Source: Prevotella disiens JCM 6334 = ATCC 29426 (GTDB lineage Bacteria > Bacteroidota > Bacteroidia > Bacteroidales > Bacteroidaceae). Taken from it: 44,569 nt of DNA. The notes beneath the pieces are model-generated. The model was not told where the DNA came from, made no database searches, and saw only the letters and a list, made by a program, of their open reading frames with translations. Below, piece after piece: positions 8,215-18,141 of this stretch. Location of the stretch: the NCBI RefSeq assembly GCF_000613345.1, contig NZ_BAIS01000018.1:1-44569 (forward strand), in the 5' to 3' direction. The position numbers were made by a program, and so were the translations under genes. Within the stretch, counting starts at the first letter, position 1, and every line of letters starts with the position of its first letter.

Positions 8215-9336
8215 ATGAAAAAATTATTACTCCTTGCTATTACAGCAATTCTCGGAATTAGTGCATACGCACAAAATGCCCCTATTACAGAGCAACCTAA
8301 AGGTACTCTCACAACTTATGCTCGTTCAGGAAAGGCTTTTGTAGTAAATAGTAAAACTAACGAAATCCAAGACGTGCCTCAAGAAGGACAAGCCCTTAAC
8401 ATCGTAACCGAAGCAGATGGTAAGACCGTATGGGTGCAAGACCCAGTTGCTCTTACAGGCGCAGGAACATGGGTAAAAGGTGAAAAAACAAATAACACTA
8501 TCACTGTAAAAAGTGGTCAATTAGTCTTAGTTCTCAATGGTAAAGAAGGACCAATTTCTATATACGCAGGCATGCTACAAAACGATAATGGAAATTATAC
8601 TTTGGGTGGTGATATCACTTATACTATTGCAGGCGATAACATTACATTGAATGGAACAAATGAAGATTTGTCAAGCATATTAGGTCTTTATATCGAAAAT
8701 AAAGGAAACGCTATATTTATTGGCTATGGTGAAGTTGGTTCTACTTATGCCAAGTTTACAAAAAAGCCTGTTGCCATTCCAGAAGATATAAAACTTGATG
8801 AATATACATTAACAGCTGCAAATGCAAAAAAAGAGTTTAACGACAAAATGGCTATCGGTAAAAAAGGTAACGATATCTATTTCAAAGGTCTTTTAGCAGG
8901 TTTCAACGATGGTGCCATCAAAGGTACATTTGATGAAAAGACAAATATTGCAACATTCGATGCAAAACAATTTATGGGTATTCACGAAGGCTATTTTATT
9001 TACTTATTGGGTAGCAACGATGGAAATACAGAAACAGATAAAATTCAATTCCAATATGACCCTGCAGCTAAGGAATACAAAGCTATTACTAAATTCCTCG
9101 TATTTAATTGCGGTGAAACAGCATTTAATGGCTTTACTTACTACACAACGTGTACATTGAAAAATGACCCAGCAGGTATTGAAACAGCAACAGCTGAAAC
9201 AGCTAAGCAAATCGCTTCTGAAAAGTATTTCGACCTCTCTGGTCGTGAAATCTCTAAGCCTGCAAATGGTGTTTCTATCAAGAAAGTAACATTCACAGAC
9301 GGTTCAACAAAGGCAGTAAAGTTCATCGGTAAATAA
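8215..9336 (+). CDS. Secreted protein of unknown function with C-terminal sorting-like tail
   Basis: 373 residues. MKKLLLLAITAILGISAYAQ is a clear signal peptide. The mature part is beta-strand-like and rich in Gly, Asn and Thr, with no catalytic motif that I recognise. Two regions look alike (around 70-185 and 190-305: both alternate GNDIxFKG/GDITYTI-type strands), suggesting two related beta domains. The end (YFDLSGREISKPANGVSIKKV, then VKFIGK) resembles the tails of other exported Prevotella proteins, so cell-surface or secreted localisation is inferred. It has its own promoter and terminator. The start is fixed by the signal peptide. Confidence 0.65.
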   Translation: MKKLLLLAITAILGISAYAQNAPITEQPKGTLTTYARSGKAFVVNSKTNEIQDVPQEGQALNIVTEADGKTVWVQDPVALTGAGTWVKGEKTNNTITVKSGQLVLVLNGKEGPISIYAGMLQNDNGNYTLGGDITYTIAGDNITLNGTNEDLSSILGLYIENKGNAIFIGYGEVGSTYAKFTKKPVAIPEDIKLDEYTLTAANAKKEFNDKMAIGKKGNDIYFKGLLAGFNDGAIKGTFDEKTNIATFDAKQFMGIHEGYFIYLLGSNDGNTETDKIQFQYDPAAKEYKAITKFLVFNCGETAFNGFTYYTTCTLKNDPAGIETATAETAKQIASEKYFDLSGREISKPANGVSIKKVTFTDGSTKAVKFIGK

Positions 9337-9361
9337 TAATTATCGAAACTAAATATATTCG

Positions 9362-9396
9362 CCATAGGAAGGGTTCTCCTTTCTATGGTGTTTTTT
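9362..9396 (+). terminator. Terminator of the secreted protein gene
   Basis: CCATAGGAAGG pairs with CCTTTCTATGG around a 5-nt loop, followed by a T run. Confidence 0.8.
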
Positions 9397-9439
9397 ATAT
9401 ATCACAATTGCAAAGGAATTGAAAAAAAAAAGCCTTTTC

Positions 9440-9470
9440 TTTGTTCTTTCCTCGAATTGATGTACCTTTG
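9440..9470 (+). promoter_or_regulatory. Promoter of purL
   Basis: TTTG (9440-9443), a 19-nt spacer and TACCTTTG (9463-9470) form a full-consensus promoter 80 nt upstream of the purL ATG. Confidence 0.7.
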
Positions 9471-9549
9471 CATATAGAAAATTCATCATGGGGGAATGTT
9501 TCTCATAATATTCAATCCCCAACTTAAATTCCTTATACAGAGCAACAAA

Positions 9550-12500
9550 ATGATTCTATTTTTCTTAGCAACCGCAGACACAGTCATTGCAACCGAGATT
9601 GACCATTGTCCTAACAAAGACGAAGTCAAGAAGTTAAGCTGGCTATATGGAAACGCAAAAGTATTAGACGACAAAGAATTGTCAGGCTACTACTTAGGTC
9701 CACGCCGCGAAATGATTACTCCATGGAGTACAAATGCCGTTGAGATAACACAGAATATGGGTCTTAGCGGCATTTTGCGTATAGAAGAATACTTCCCTAT
9801 GCAGTCAATGGACGCTAATCCAGACAGAATGATATTCAGAAATTACGACGGATTAGACCAAAATATATTCAAAGTGGATTTGCAACCAGCAGCCATAAAG
9901 GTTGTAAACGACTTGGATAAATTCAACGAAGAGGAAGGATTAGCACTGTCGCTCGAAGAAATAGAATATTTAAAGAAGGTAGCAAAGCAAAACAACCGCT
10001 CATTAACCGACTCGGAGGTATTCGGTTTTGCACAAATCAACTCGGAACACTGCCGCCACAAAATCTTTGGTGGTGAGTTTGTGATTGACGGAAAGGTTAT
10101 GGAAAGTAGTCTTTTCAACCTTATTAAAAAGACAACAAAGGAAAATCCTGGTAAGATTCTGTCTGCTTATAAAGACAATGTAGCGTTCGCTGAAGGTCCT
10201 GAGATAGAACAATTTGCTCCAAAAAATCAAAGTACATCAGACTTTTTCCGTGTTAAAAACATCGAAAGTGTCATATCTTTAAAGGCTGAAACCCACAATT
10301 TCCCTACTACTGTAGAACCTTTTAATGGAGCTGCAACGGGAACAGGAGGCGAAATTCGCGACCGTATGGGTGGCGGCGTAGGCTCATGGCCGATTGCAGG
10401 AACCGCTGTTTACATGACTGCTTACCCACGTTTGCGCGATAATAATGGTAAACAACCTTTGTTGCGTGATTGGGAAGAAATCCTCAGTGCGCCAATGGCT
10501 CTACCAAACACCTGAACAAATCCTCACAAAGGCATCAAATGGTGCAAGTGATTTCGGAAATAAGTTCGGGCAACCACTCATTGCGGGTTCTGTTTTGACA
10601 TTTGAACATCAAGAAAATGGTGAAAAATATGCTTACGATAAGGTTATAATGTTAGCTGGTGGCGTAGGATATGGTGCAAAACGCGACTGCTTAAAGAAAG
10701 AACCACAACCAGGAAATAAAGTAGTGGTAGTAGGGGGCGACAACTATCGCATTGGACTTGGAGGTGGTTCTGTATCATCAGTAGACACGGGACGTTATTC
10801 AAATGGCATCGAATTAAATGCCATTCAACGTGCTAACCCTGAAATGCAAAAGCGTGCTTACAATCTTGTGCGCGCTTTAGTAGAAGAAGATGAAAACCCT
10901 GTTGTGTCTATCCACGACCATGGTTCAGCAGGTCACTTGAATTGTTTGAGTGAGTTAGTAGAAGAATGTGGCGGTAAAATCGATATGGCAGAATTGCTAT
11001 TGGCGATAAAACATTGAGCGCAAAGGAAATTATTGCCAACGAGTCGCAAGAACGCATGGGCTTGCTTATTAACGAAAAGCATTTAGACCATGTGCGCAAT
11101 ATTGCTGAACGTGAGCGTGCGCCAATGTACGTTGTAGGCGAAACAACGGGCGATGCGCATTTTTCATTTGAACAAAAAGACGGCGTAAGACCGTTCGATT
11201 TAGATGTTGCACAGATGTTTGGTCATTCTCCAAAGACTATCATGAATGACGAAACTGTGGAACGCAAGTATGAAAACGTGTCATACGACCTTCAAAATAT
11301 AGACGATTACGTTACACGCGTACTCAAATTAGAGGCAGTTGCTTGTAAAGATTGGTTAACGAACAAGGTAGACCGCTCGGTAACAGGTCGTGTAGCACGC
11401 CAACAATGCCAAGGAAAATTACAGTTACCACTAAGCGATTGTGGTGTAGTAGCATTGGATTATCGTGGCTATAAAGGTATTGCTACGGCTTTGGGGCATG
11501 CTCCACAAGCTGGATTAGCATCACCAGAAGCTGGTTCAGTGCTTTCGGTTGCCGAATCATTGACCAATATTGTGTGGGCTCCATTGGCTGACGGAATGGA
11601 TAGTATCAGTCTTTCTGCTAACTGGATGTGGCCCTGCCGTGCGCAAAAGGGAGAAGATGCACGACTTTATAGTGCTGTAAAATCCTTGTCAGACTTCTGT
11701 TGTGCCATTGGTGTGAACGTTCCAACGGGTAAAGATTCGTTGTCATTGACACAACAATACCCTAACGGAGAGAAAATTGTTTCACCAGGAACTGTCATCG
11801 TTTCAAGTGGAGCAGAGGTAAGTAATGTGCGCCAAGTGGTTTCACCAGTATTGGTAAACGACAAAAATACACGTCTTTATCATATCGACTTTAGCTTTGA
11901 TGAACAACGTTTAGGCGGTTCTGCCTTTGCACAGAGTTTAGGCAAGGTTGGTTCTGACGTACCTACCATAAAAGAACCACGCTATTTTTGCGACTGTTTC
12001 GATGCCATTCAAGAGATGATTCGCAATGGTTGGATACTTGCAGGTCATGATATTTCAGCTGGTGGTATGATAACAACCTTGTTAGAAATGGCTTTTGCCA
12101 ACACCGAAGGAGGCTTGAATATCAATTTGCACGACATCAATGGCGATGACACAATGCGTAAATTGTTTGCTGAAAACCCAGGTGTTATCATTCAAGTTGC
12201 CGATGAGCACAACGAAGAAGTGAAGGCTTTCTTGGAAGAAAACTGCATTGGTTTTGCGCGCATTGGCTATCCTAACACAAAGAATCGCACGCTTACAATT
12301 ACTGACGGAGCGTGGAAACACGAGTTCGACATTGATAAAATGCGTGATGCTTGGTATGAAACTTCTTATTTGTTTGAACGCAAACAAGCTGCCAATGGTA
12401 TGGCTGAGAAGCGTTATAACCACTATAAGAGTCAACCAATCGAAATGAAATTCAATACCGACTTCACTGGAAAATTGGCACAATATGGTTTAAATCCAAA

Positions 12501-13289
12501 CCGTTGGAAGGACAATACGCCTATCACGCATAAGAGTCCAAAGGCAGCTATTATAAGAGAAAAAGGAACAAACGGTGAGCGTGAAATGGCTTACAGTCTC
12601 TATCTTGCTGGATTTGAGGTGAAAGATGTAACCATGACCGACTTGATTACGGGACGTGAGAACCTTGAAGAAGTAAATATGATTGTCTTCTGTGGCGGTT
12701 TCTCTAATTCTGATGTGTTGGGTTCGGCTAAAGGCTGGGCAGGAGCTTTCCTTTACAACGAAAAAGCAAAGCAAGCACTCGATAATTTCTATGCTCGTGA
12801 GGACACACTTTCGCTCGGTATTTGCAATGGTTGCCAATTAATGGTGGAATTAAACCTCATCAATCCAGAGCATAAAAACCGCACTCGCTTGGTTCATAAC
12901 GACAGTCATAAGTTTGAAAGTGCTTTCTTGAGTTTGAGTATCCCTGAGAACAAGAGCGTAATGTTAGGTTCACTCAGCGGCAATAAACTCGGAATTTGGG
13001 TGGCACATGGCGAAGGAAAGTTTATGTTGCCTGAGCCTGAAGACCATTACAACGTAATAGCAAAATACAATTATGCCAATATCCTGGCAATCCGAATGGT
13101 TCTAACTACAATGTGGCAGGTATCTGCTCGGCAGACGGACGACATTTGGCAATGATGCCTCACTTGGAGCGTGCTATTTTCCCATGGCAACAAGCATGGT
13201 ATCCACAAGATAGACGTTCTGAAGAGGTTACACCATGGATTGAAGCATTTGTAAATGCTCGCAAATGGGTAGAGGAACGAATAAAATAA
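9550..13289 (+). CDS. purL: Phosphoribosylformylglycinamidine synthase, interrupted by three frameshifts
   Basis: The large single-chain PurL converts FGAR, glutamine and ATP to FGAM in purine synthesis. Read as one gene it spans about 1247 codons, the normal length. The ATG at 9550 (MILFFLATADT) is preferred to 9496, matching the usual N-terminus. The PurL body is clear (QINSEHCRHKIFGG, KAETHNFPTTVEPFNGAATG, ASNGASDFGNKFGQPL), and the glutaminase domain has LGICNGCQLM with the catalytic Cys and MPHLER at the end. Three breaks occur: near 10488-10492 (a 2-base GC loss restores WEEILSARQWLYQTP), near 10999 (one C lost, restoring AELPIGDKTLSAKE), and near 13076 (one C lost, restoring AQYPGNPNGSNYNVAG). 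The end is TAA at 13287-13289. Confidence 0.92.
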
Positions 13290-13292
13290 TAG

Positions 13293-13906
13293 ATGATAGA
13301 TAATAAAAAAGATAGATTAAACAACGCAAGTCCGACTTCTTCTGCATCAAAGAAGGAGTTCGGACTTGATGTTTATTGGAACGCTTTCAAAATATTTTTT
13401 AAGATTGGCGCTTTCACTTTGGGTGGAGGTTACGCATGATACCCATTATTGAGAGTGAAGTTGTAGACAAACAAAAGTGGATTTCGAAGGAACAATTCCT
13501 CGACCTCATTGCTGTTGCGCAAAGTTGTCCAGGGGTTTTTGCTGTGAATATTAGCATTTTCATAGGCTACAAGTTGCGCAAAACACCAGGGGCATTGTGT
13601 TGTTCTTTGGGAGCGGTGCTACCTTCGTTCCTCATCATTCTGATGATAGCCCTTTTTTTCCACCAATTCATGGATATAAAATGGGTGGAAGCCATGTTTA
13701 GGGGCATTCGTCCTGCGGTTGTAGCATTGATAGCAGTACCAACATTTAACCTCGCCAAGAATGCAAAAATCAATTTTTCGAACTGCTGGATACCCATTGC
13801 AACGGCTATATTGATAGCTTATATGGGCGTAAATCCTATCTACGTTCTCATTGCGGCAGGCTTAGGCGGCTACGTTTACGGAAAATATATTGCACCAACA
13901 GAATAG
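13293..13906 (+). CDS. Chromate-type transporter, first half-size subunit, frameshifted
   Basis: A CHR-family membrane protein of about 205 residues. The ATG at 13293, three bases after the purL stop, starts MIDNKKDRLNN and reads through FFKIGAFTLGGGYA, then hits TGA at 13437-13439. The next frame begins at 13436 with MIPIIESEVVDKQKW. One A lost from GCAATG to GCATG joins them as GGGYAMIP, the CHR signature. AQSCPGVFAVNISIFIGY is the second family motif, and several membrane helices follow. Short CHR proteins act as adjacent pairs; the partner is directly downstream. CHR transporters export chromate in some species, but the physiological substrate here is unknown. Confidence 0.82.
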
Positions 13907-13909
13907 CTT

Positions 13910-14484
13910 ATGATATTTCTTCAACTCTTTTATACGTTTTTTGTTATCGGCTTGTTCGGTTTCGGTGGCGGTTATGGTATGCTTTCTTTGATTCAAACCG
14001 AGACAGTAGTCAATCATCATTGGCTTTCAACGGCAGAATTTACCAATATTGTTGCGATTTCACAGATGACCCCAGGGCCGATAGGAATTAATTCTGCGAC
14101 CTATTGCGGCTACACGGTGGTACATAATGCTGGTTACACGGGCTCATGGCTATCGTGGGAAGTGCTACCGCAACATTTGCCTTAGTATTGCCGTCATTGA
14201 TATTGATGCTACTCATCAGTAAAATGTTCCTAAAATACATGAATACGCCCACCGTGCAATCCATTTTTATGGGTTTGCGCCCTGTGGTAGTAGGACTTTT
14301 GGCTGCTGCTACCCTACTGCTTTGCAATGCAGAGAATTTCTCTTTACCAAGCGTGAACATGTGGCAATTTTGCATTAGCATTGCCCTTTTCCTTGCAACC
14401 TTTATCGGAACCATGTGGTTAAAGATAAATCCAATCCGCATGATTATCTATTCCGCCATAGCAGGCTTAGTTTTGCTTTATTAG
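13910..14484 (+). CDS. Chromate-type transporter, second half-size subunit, frameshifted
   Basis: The partner CHR subunit, about 191 residues when repaired. FGFGGGYGMLSLIQTE and ISQMTPGPIGINSATYCGY are the family motifs. The frame runs into a wrong ending (SWEVLPQHLP) near 14136; the next frame continues MAIVGSATATFALVLPS. Restoring one A (TCATGG from TCAATGG) joins them as YTGSMAIVG. Three base pairs separate it from the first subunit, so they form one unit, probably co-transcribed with purL. A strong terminator follows at 14507. Confidence 0.82.
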
Positions 14485-14506
14485 ACACGACCAAAAACGA
14501 AATAGA

Positions 14507-14550
14507 GAACCGCAGTTCATCGCAATAGAGATGGGCTGCGGTTCTTTTTT
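14507..14550 (+). terminator. Terminator of the transporter operon
   Basis: GAACCGCAG pairs with CTGCGGTTC, followed by six T residues. Confidence 0.8.
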
Positions 14551-14603
14551 ATCAGTAACAGCGTAGTACTTAAACGATTAATGGTGTAGTACTTGGATGC
14601 TTA

Positions 14604-14696
14604 CGCTGTTTGGCAGCATAAAGGGAAAATAGGAAAGTTTTTTATCAAACAGGGAGGAAGATAAAAAGAGGGAATGTCGATTTTGACACTCCCTCT
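14604..14696 (-). repeat. ~95-bp dispersed repeat, copy 1 (terminator-associated)
   Basis: On the minus strand this reads from AGAGGGAGTGTCAAAATCGA through TTATCTTCCTCCC to TATGCTGCCAAACAGCG and is about 78% identical to 24630-24724 on the plus strand. Its first part is the sucD terminator. Confidence 0.7.
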
Positions 14697-14700
14697 TTTA
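14663..14700 (-). terminator. Terminator of sucD
   Basis: Minus strand: AAAAGAGGGAGTGTC pairs with GACATTCCCTCTTTT around AAAATC, followed by T-rich sequence, 34 nt beyond the sucD stop. Confidence 0.75.
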
Positions 14701-14733
14701 TGATGACTATTGTTTAGCCCTAAAGTTAAATGC

Positions 14734-15606
14734 TTATTTACCTAACTTTTGTTTCAAAAGTTCAGGAATTTCGTGAGTTTCACGAGCAACAGGGATACCA
14801 GCAGCTTCGAAAGCAGCAACCTTCTCAGCAGCAGTACCTGAACCACTTGAGATAATAGCACCAGCGTGTCCCATTTGCTTGCCTTTTGGTGCTTCACGAC
14901 CAGAGATGAAAGCTACAACAGGCTTTGTAACGTATTGCTTAATGTATTCAGCTGCACGTTCTTCAGCGTCGCCACCGATTTCACCAATGAGGGCAATAGA
15001 ATCGGTTTCAGGGTCGTTTTGGAACATTTCGAGCAATTCTTGGAAGTAAAGACCTACGATTGGGTCGCCACCAACACCGATTGCTGAAGATTGACCCATA
15101 CCAGCTGCTGTAAGCGAAGCAACTACTTGGTAAGTCAATGTACCTGAACGGCTGATAACACCAGTATGTCCCTTCTTAAAGATGTTAGTTGGCATAATAC
15201 CAACCATGCTCTCGTCAGGAGAAATCAAGCCTGGGCAGTTAGGGCCAATGAGGTTTGCACCCTTGATTTTAATATAGTTGTAAGCCTCAACTACATCGAG
15301 TGTAGGCACACCTTCTGTGATGCAAATAATCAATTTGATACCAGCATCAGCTGCTTCAAGCATAGCGTCCTTTGCAAACGCAGCAGGAACGAAGATAACA
15401 GAAGTGTTGGCGTTGGTCTTAGCTACGGCATCTTTAACGGTGTTGAATACTGGAATACCAGCCACTTCTTGACCTGCCTTGCCTGGAGATGTACCACCTA
15501 CAACGTTAGTACCATATTCTTTCATTTTTGTAGCGTGGAAGCTACCGTCACGACCTGTAATACCTTGAACGATAAGTCGTGTATCTTTGTTAATTAAAAT
15601 ACTCAT
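14734..15606 (-). CDS. sucD: Succinyl-CoA synthetase alpha subunit
   Basis: 290 residues, full length for the family. It binds CoA and carries the phosphorylated histidine during reversible conversion of succinyl-CoA to succinate with formation of ATP or [18 protein letters not shown] and GTSPGKAG form the CoA-binding Rossmann part, [10 protein letters not shown] is conserved, and [15 protein letters not shown] contains the active-site His (about residue 246). It follows sucC with a 29-nt gap and shares its transcript. Together with the ferredoxin-dependent 2-oxoacid oxidoreductase genes upstream, it completes the step from 2-oxoglutarate to succinate. Confidence 0.96.
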   Translation of the reverse strand: MSILINKDTRLIVQGITGRDGSFHATKMKEYGTNVVGGTSPGKAGQEVAGIPVFNTVKDAVAKTNANTSVIFVPAAFAKDAMLEAADAGIKLIICITEGVPTLDVVEAYNYIKIKGANLIGPNCPGLISPDESMVGIMPTNIFKKGHTGVISRSGTLTYQVVASLTAAGMGQSSAIGVGGDPIVGLYFQELLEMFQNDPETDSIALIGEIGGDAEERAAEYIKQYVTKPVVAFISGREAPKGKQMGHAGAIISSGSGTAAEKVAAFEAAGIPVARETHEIPELLKQKLGK

Positions 15607-15635
15607 TTTTTTCCAAAGTTTTTAAACGAATAAAA

Positions 15636-16769
15636 TTACTTGCAGAGGTCAACTGCCATGTGTCCAGCCTCGCTCATAGTTGTAGCAACGTGGAACTTTG
15701 TGCCTTTGAGCAATTCACGACCTTCAGCTTCGTTAGTACCAGTAAGACGGATAACGATTGGCATATTTGTGTCGATAAGTTTGAATGCTTCGATAAGACC
15801 TTTTGCAACATCATCGCAACGTGTAATACCCCCGAAGATGTTGATAAGCACAACTTTTACATGCTCGTCAGAAAGCAAAAGCTTCATTGCTTCAACAATC
15901 TTTGTTGGGTTAGAGCTACCACCAATGTCAAGGAAGTTAGCAGGGTTGCCACCATAAAGCTTAATCATATCCATGGTAGCCATAGCCAAACCAGCACCGT
16001 TTACCATACAACCGATTTCGCCACCGAGGTTTACATAGCTGAATCCCTTTTCCTTAGCAAATTGTTCTTTCTTCTCATCTTCTGTTGGTTCGAAGAGCTC
16101 GAATACGTCTGGGTGACGGAAAAGCGCATTGTTGTCGAATGTCATCTTAGCGTCTACTGCAACAACTTCGCCTTGTTCAGTGATAACGAGTGGGTTGATT
16201 TCTGTCAAAGAAGCGTCCTTTTCAAGGAAGAGTTGATACAATTTCTTGAACAAAGGTACTGCCTGCTTAACATATTGCATATCATCGAAAAGCTCGAAAG
16301 CTATTTCGCGTGCTTTAGCATCGGTTAAACCAACGGTTGGATCAACGGAAATTTTAGCAATTTTCTCAGGAGTTTCCTTTGCAACTGCTTCAATATCCAT
16401 ACCACCTTCACGGCTTACCATAAAGATAGCGGTCTTAGACTTGCGGTCTGGAAGGATACTTACATAGTATTCTGACGCAATATCAAGTGCAGCACAAACG
16501 AGAACACGGTCTACAATGAAACCTTTAATATCCATACCGAGGATATTGGTAGCATGAGTGCGTACTTCTTCTGCTGTCTTACCTAATTTAACACCACCGG
16601 CCTTACCACGACCACCTGTGTGTACCTGTGCCTTAATAACGGCAAGTTCTACGCCCAGTTCTTCGTAAGCTTTTACAGCTTCTTCAGGAGTGCGGCAAAC
16701 GATACCGCGTTGTACTGGAATCCCATAACTTGCAAAAAACTCTTTTGCCTGGTATTCATGAACTTTCAT
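15636..16769 (-). CDS. sucC: Succinyl-CoA synthetase beta subunit
   Basis: 377 residues. The N-terminal ATP-grasp domain (MKVHEYQAKEFFASYGIPV, GGRGKAGGVKLG) binds the nucleotide. The C-terminal ligase domain contains GGEIGCMVNGAGLAM, FLDIGGSS and INIFGGITRCD, the residues that meet the phosphohistidine loop of SucD. The length and motifs are normal. It is the first gene of a two-gene unit with sucD. About 350 nt separate it from korB; a terminator at 17050-17084 ends the korAB transcript in this gap, and TAATTTTG at 16929-16936 on the minus strand is a possible start for sucCD. Confidence 0.96.
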   Translation of the reverse strand: MKVHEYQAKEFFASYGIPVQRGIVCRTPEEAVKAYEELGVELAVIKAQVHTGGRGKAGGVKLGKTAEEVRTHATNILGMDIKGFIVDRVLVCAALDIASEYYVSILPDRKSKTAIFMVSREGGMDIEAVAKETPEKIAKISVDPTVGLTDAKAREIAFELFDDMQYVKQAVPLFKKLYQLFLEKDASLTEINPLVITEQGEVVAVDAKMTFDNNALFRHPDVFELFEPTEDEKKEQFAKEKGFSYVNLGGEIGCMVNGAGLAMATMDMIKLYGGNPANFLDIGGSSNPTKIVEAMKLLLSDEHVKVVLINIFGGITRCDDVAKGLIEAFKLIDTNMPIVIRLTGTNEAEGRELLKGTKFHVATTMSEAGHMAVDLCK

Positions 16770-17049
16770 AGTAAATGTAATTTGTTAATACTATATTTTT
16801 TATTTTAAATGTCGTTTCCGAACTCTAAAATGGAGTTTCATAACATCGTGTCAATCGTATTGGATAATTGCTTTTGCTTGAAAACTCGTAGTTTTTTATC
16901 GTGTCAGAACTTACGTTTCTTTACGCTACAAAATTACAAAATTCATTTTAGATAATGCGCTTTTGGATTCATAAATTATGTTATGCAATCATGAAAACGC
17001 TCTCGGAGAAAAGGAAAGTATTGCTTTAACTTGATAAGCTATAAAACAA

Positions 17050-17084
17050 GAGAGGGTTTTCCCTGATGTCAGGGAAACCCTCTC
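17050..17084 (-). terminator. Terminator of korAB
   Basis: A long near-perfect palindrome: GAGAGGGTTTTCCCTGA faces TCAGGGAAACCCTCTC with a 2-nt loop and one bulged base. On the minus strand it lies 33 nt beyond the korB stop and is followed by TTGTTTT. Confidence 0.75.
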
Positions 17085-17116
17085 AGGATATTTTGCTTAT
17101 CGCTTTCAAGTTTCTT

Positions 17117-18124
17117 TTACTTAACTTCCCAAATATCGTTAGTTTCAAGCAATTCGTTGAAGTTGTGATATGGCTTCTTAGCTTTCACGTCTTCTATTTG
17201 TTGCCAAACAGCTTCGTTGTAAGTAGGAGCTTCAACATCACGAATCACGCCCAAAGCTACTGGGAAACCTTCTTGCATATCCATCATTGCTAACTTCAAT
17301 TGCAAAGTATCGTCTTCGCAATGAGCATCGTGTACGAGAATATCTTCAAGTTTCACACCATTTTCGCCAATCTTTACAACCTTCAAACCGAATCCTTCTT
17401 GTATCAATCCAAATTCGTTTTCTGGACCAAATACTAATGGTTTGCCGTGTTCAACGTAGATTGCATTGTTCTTACGACCTTCTTTGTTGTAAACAGAGTC
17501 GTGGCAACCATCGTTAAAGATTACGCAATTTTGGAGAATTTCGCAAACAGCTGCACCTTTATGCTGCTTTGCTGCTTTCAAAATTTCGATAGTAGCTGGT
17601 GCATCAGTGGCTACGGCACGAGCAAAGAACTTACCACGAGCGCCAAAGCAAAGCTCTGCTGGGCGGAATGGGTCTTCTACTGTACCATAAGGACTTGATT
17701 TAGAAACAAATCCGCGTGGACTTGTTGGTGAATATTGTCCTTTTGTGAGTCCATAGATGCGGTTATTCAGAAGAATTATGTTTAAATCAATGTTTCTTCT
17801 CAACGCATGAATAAAGTGGTTACCACCGATTGCTAATCCGTCACCGTCGCCAGAGATTTGCCAAACAGTGAGATTTGGATTTGTAACCTTTACACCTGTT
17901 GCGATAGCAGCGGCACGTCCGTGAATGGTTTGCATAGCGTATGTGCTAACATAGTATGGCAAACGGCTTGAACAACCGATACCTGAAATGACGGCAGTTT
18001 CGTGTGGTGGTACACCTAACTCTGCCATTGCTTTATGTAAACTCGCCAAGAAGAAGTGGTCTCCACAACCAGGGCACCATCTTGGCTGACCTTTCTTATA
18101 ATCTTTGTCTGTATACTGAGTCAT
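17117..18124 (-). CDS. korB: 2-oxoglutarate:ferredoxin oxidoreductase, beta subunit
   Basis: 335 residues. It carries thiamine diphosphate and oxidatively decarboxylates a 2-oxoacid to acyl-CoA with ferredoxin as acceptor. RWCPGCGDHFFL at the N-terminus and GIGCSSRLPYY supply conserved cysteines, and the TPP motif is ISGDGDGLAIGGNH followed by LLNNRIYGLTKGQ. The length fits the KorB/PorB group without an extra ferredoxin domain. It follows korA after 17 nt. The assignment to 2-oxoglutarate rather than another 2-oxoacid rests mainly on the adjacent succinyl-CoA synthetase genes. Confidence 0.9.
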   Translation of the reverse strand: MTQYTDKDYKKGQPRWCPGCGDHFFLASLHKAMAELGVPPHETAVISGIGCSSRLPYYVSTYAMQTIHGRAAAIATGVKVTNPNLTVWQISGDGDGLAIGGNHFIHALRRNIDLNIILLNNRIYGLTKGQYSPTSPRGFVSKSSPYGTVEDPFRPAELCFGARGKFFARAVATDAPATIEILKAAKQHKGAAVCEILQNCVIFNDGCHDSVYNKEGRKNNAIYVEHGKPLVFGPENEFGLIQEGFGLKVVKIGENGVKLEDILVHDAHCEDDTLQLKLAMMDMQEGFPVALGVIRDVEAPTYNEAVWQQIEDVKAKKPYHNFNELLETNDIWEVK

Positions 18125-18141
18125 CTTGTGTTCCTCCTTAT

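Noticed and set aside
13431..14140. Programmed frameshifting in the CHR transporter genes
   Set aside because: No slippery heptamer or downstream structure is apparent, and similar one-base losses occur in unrelated genes and in a tRNA.
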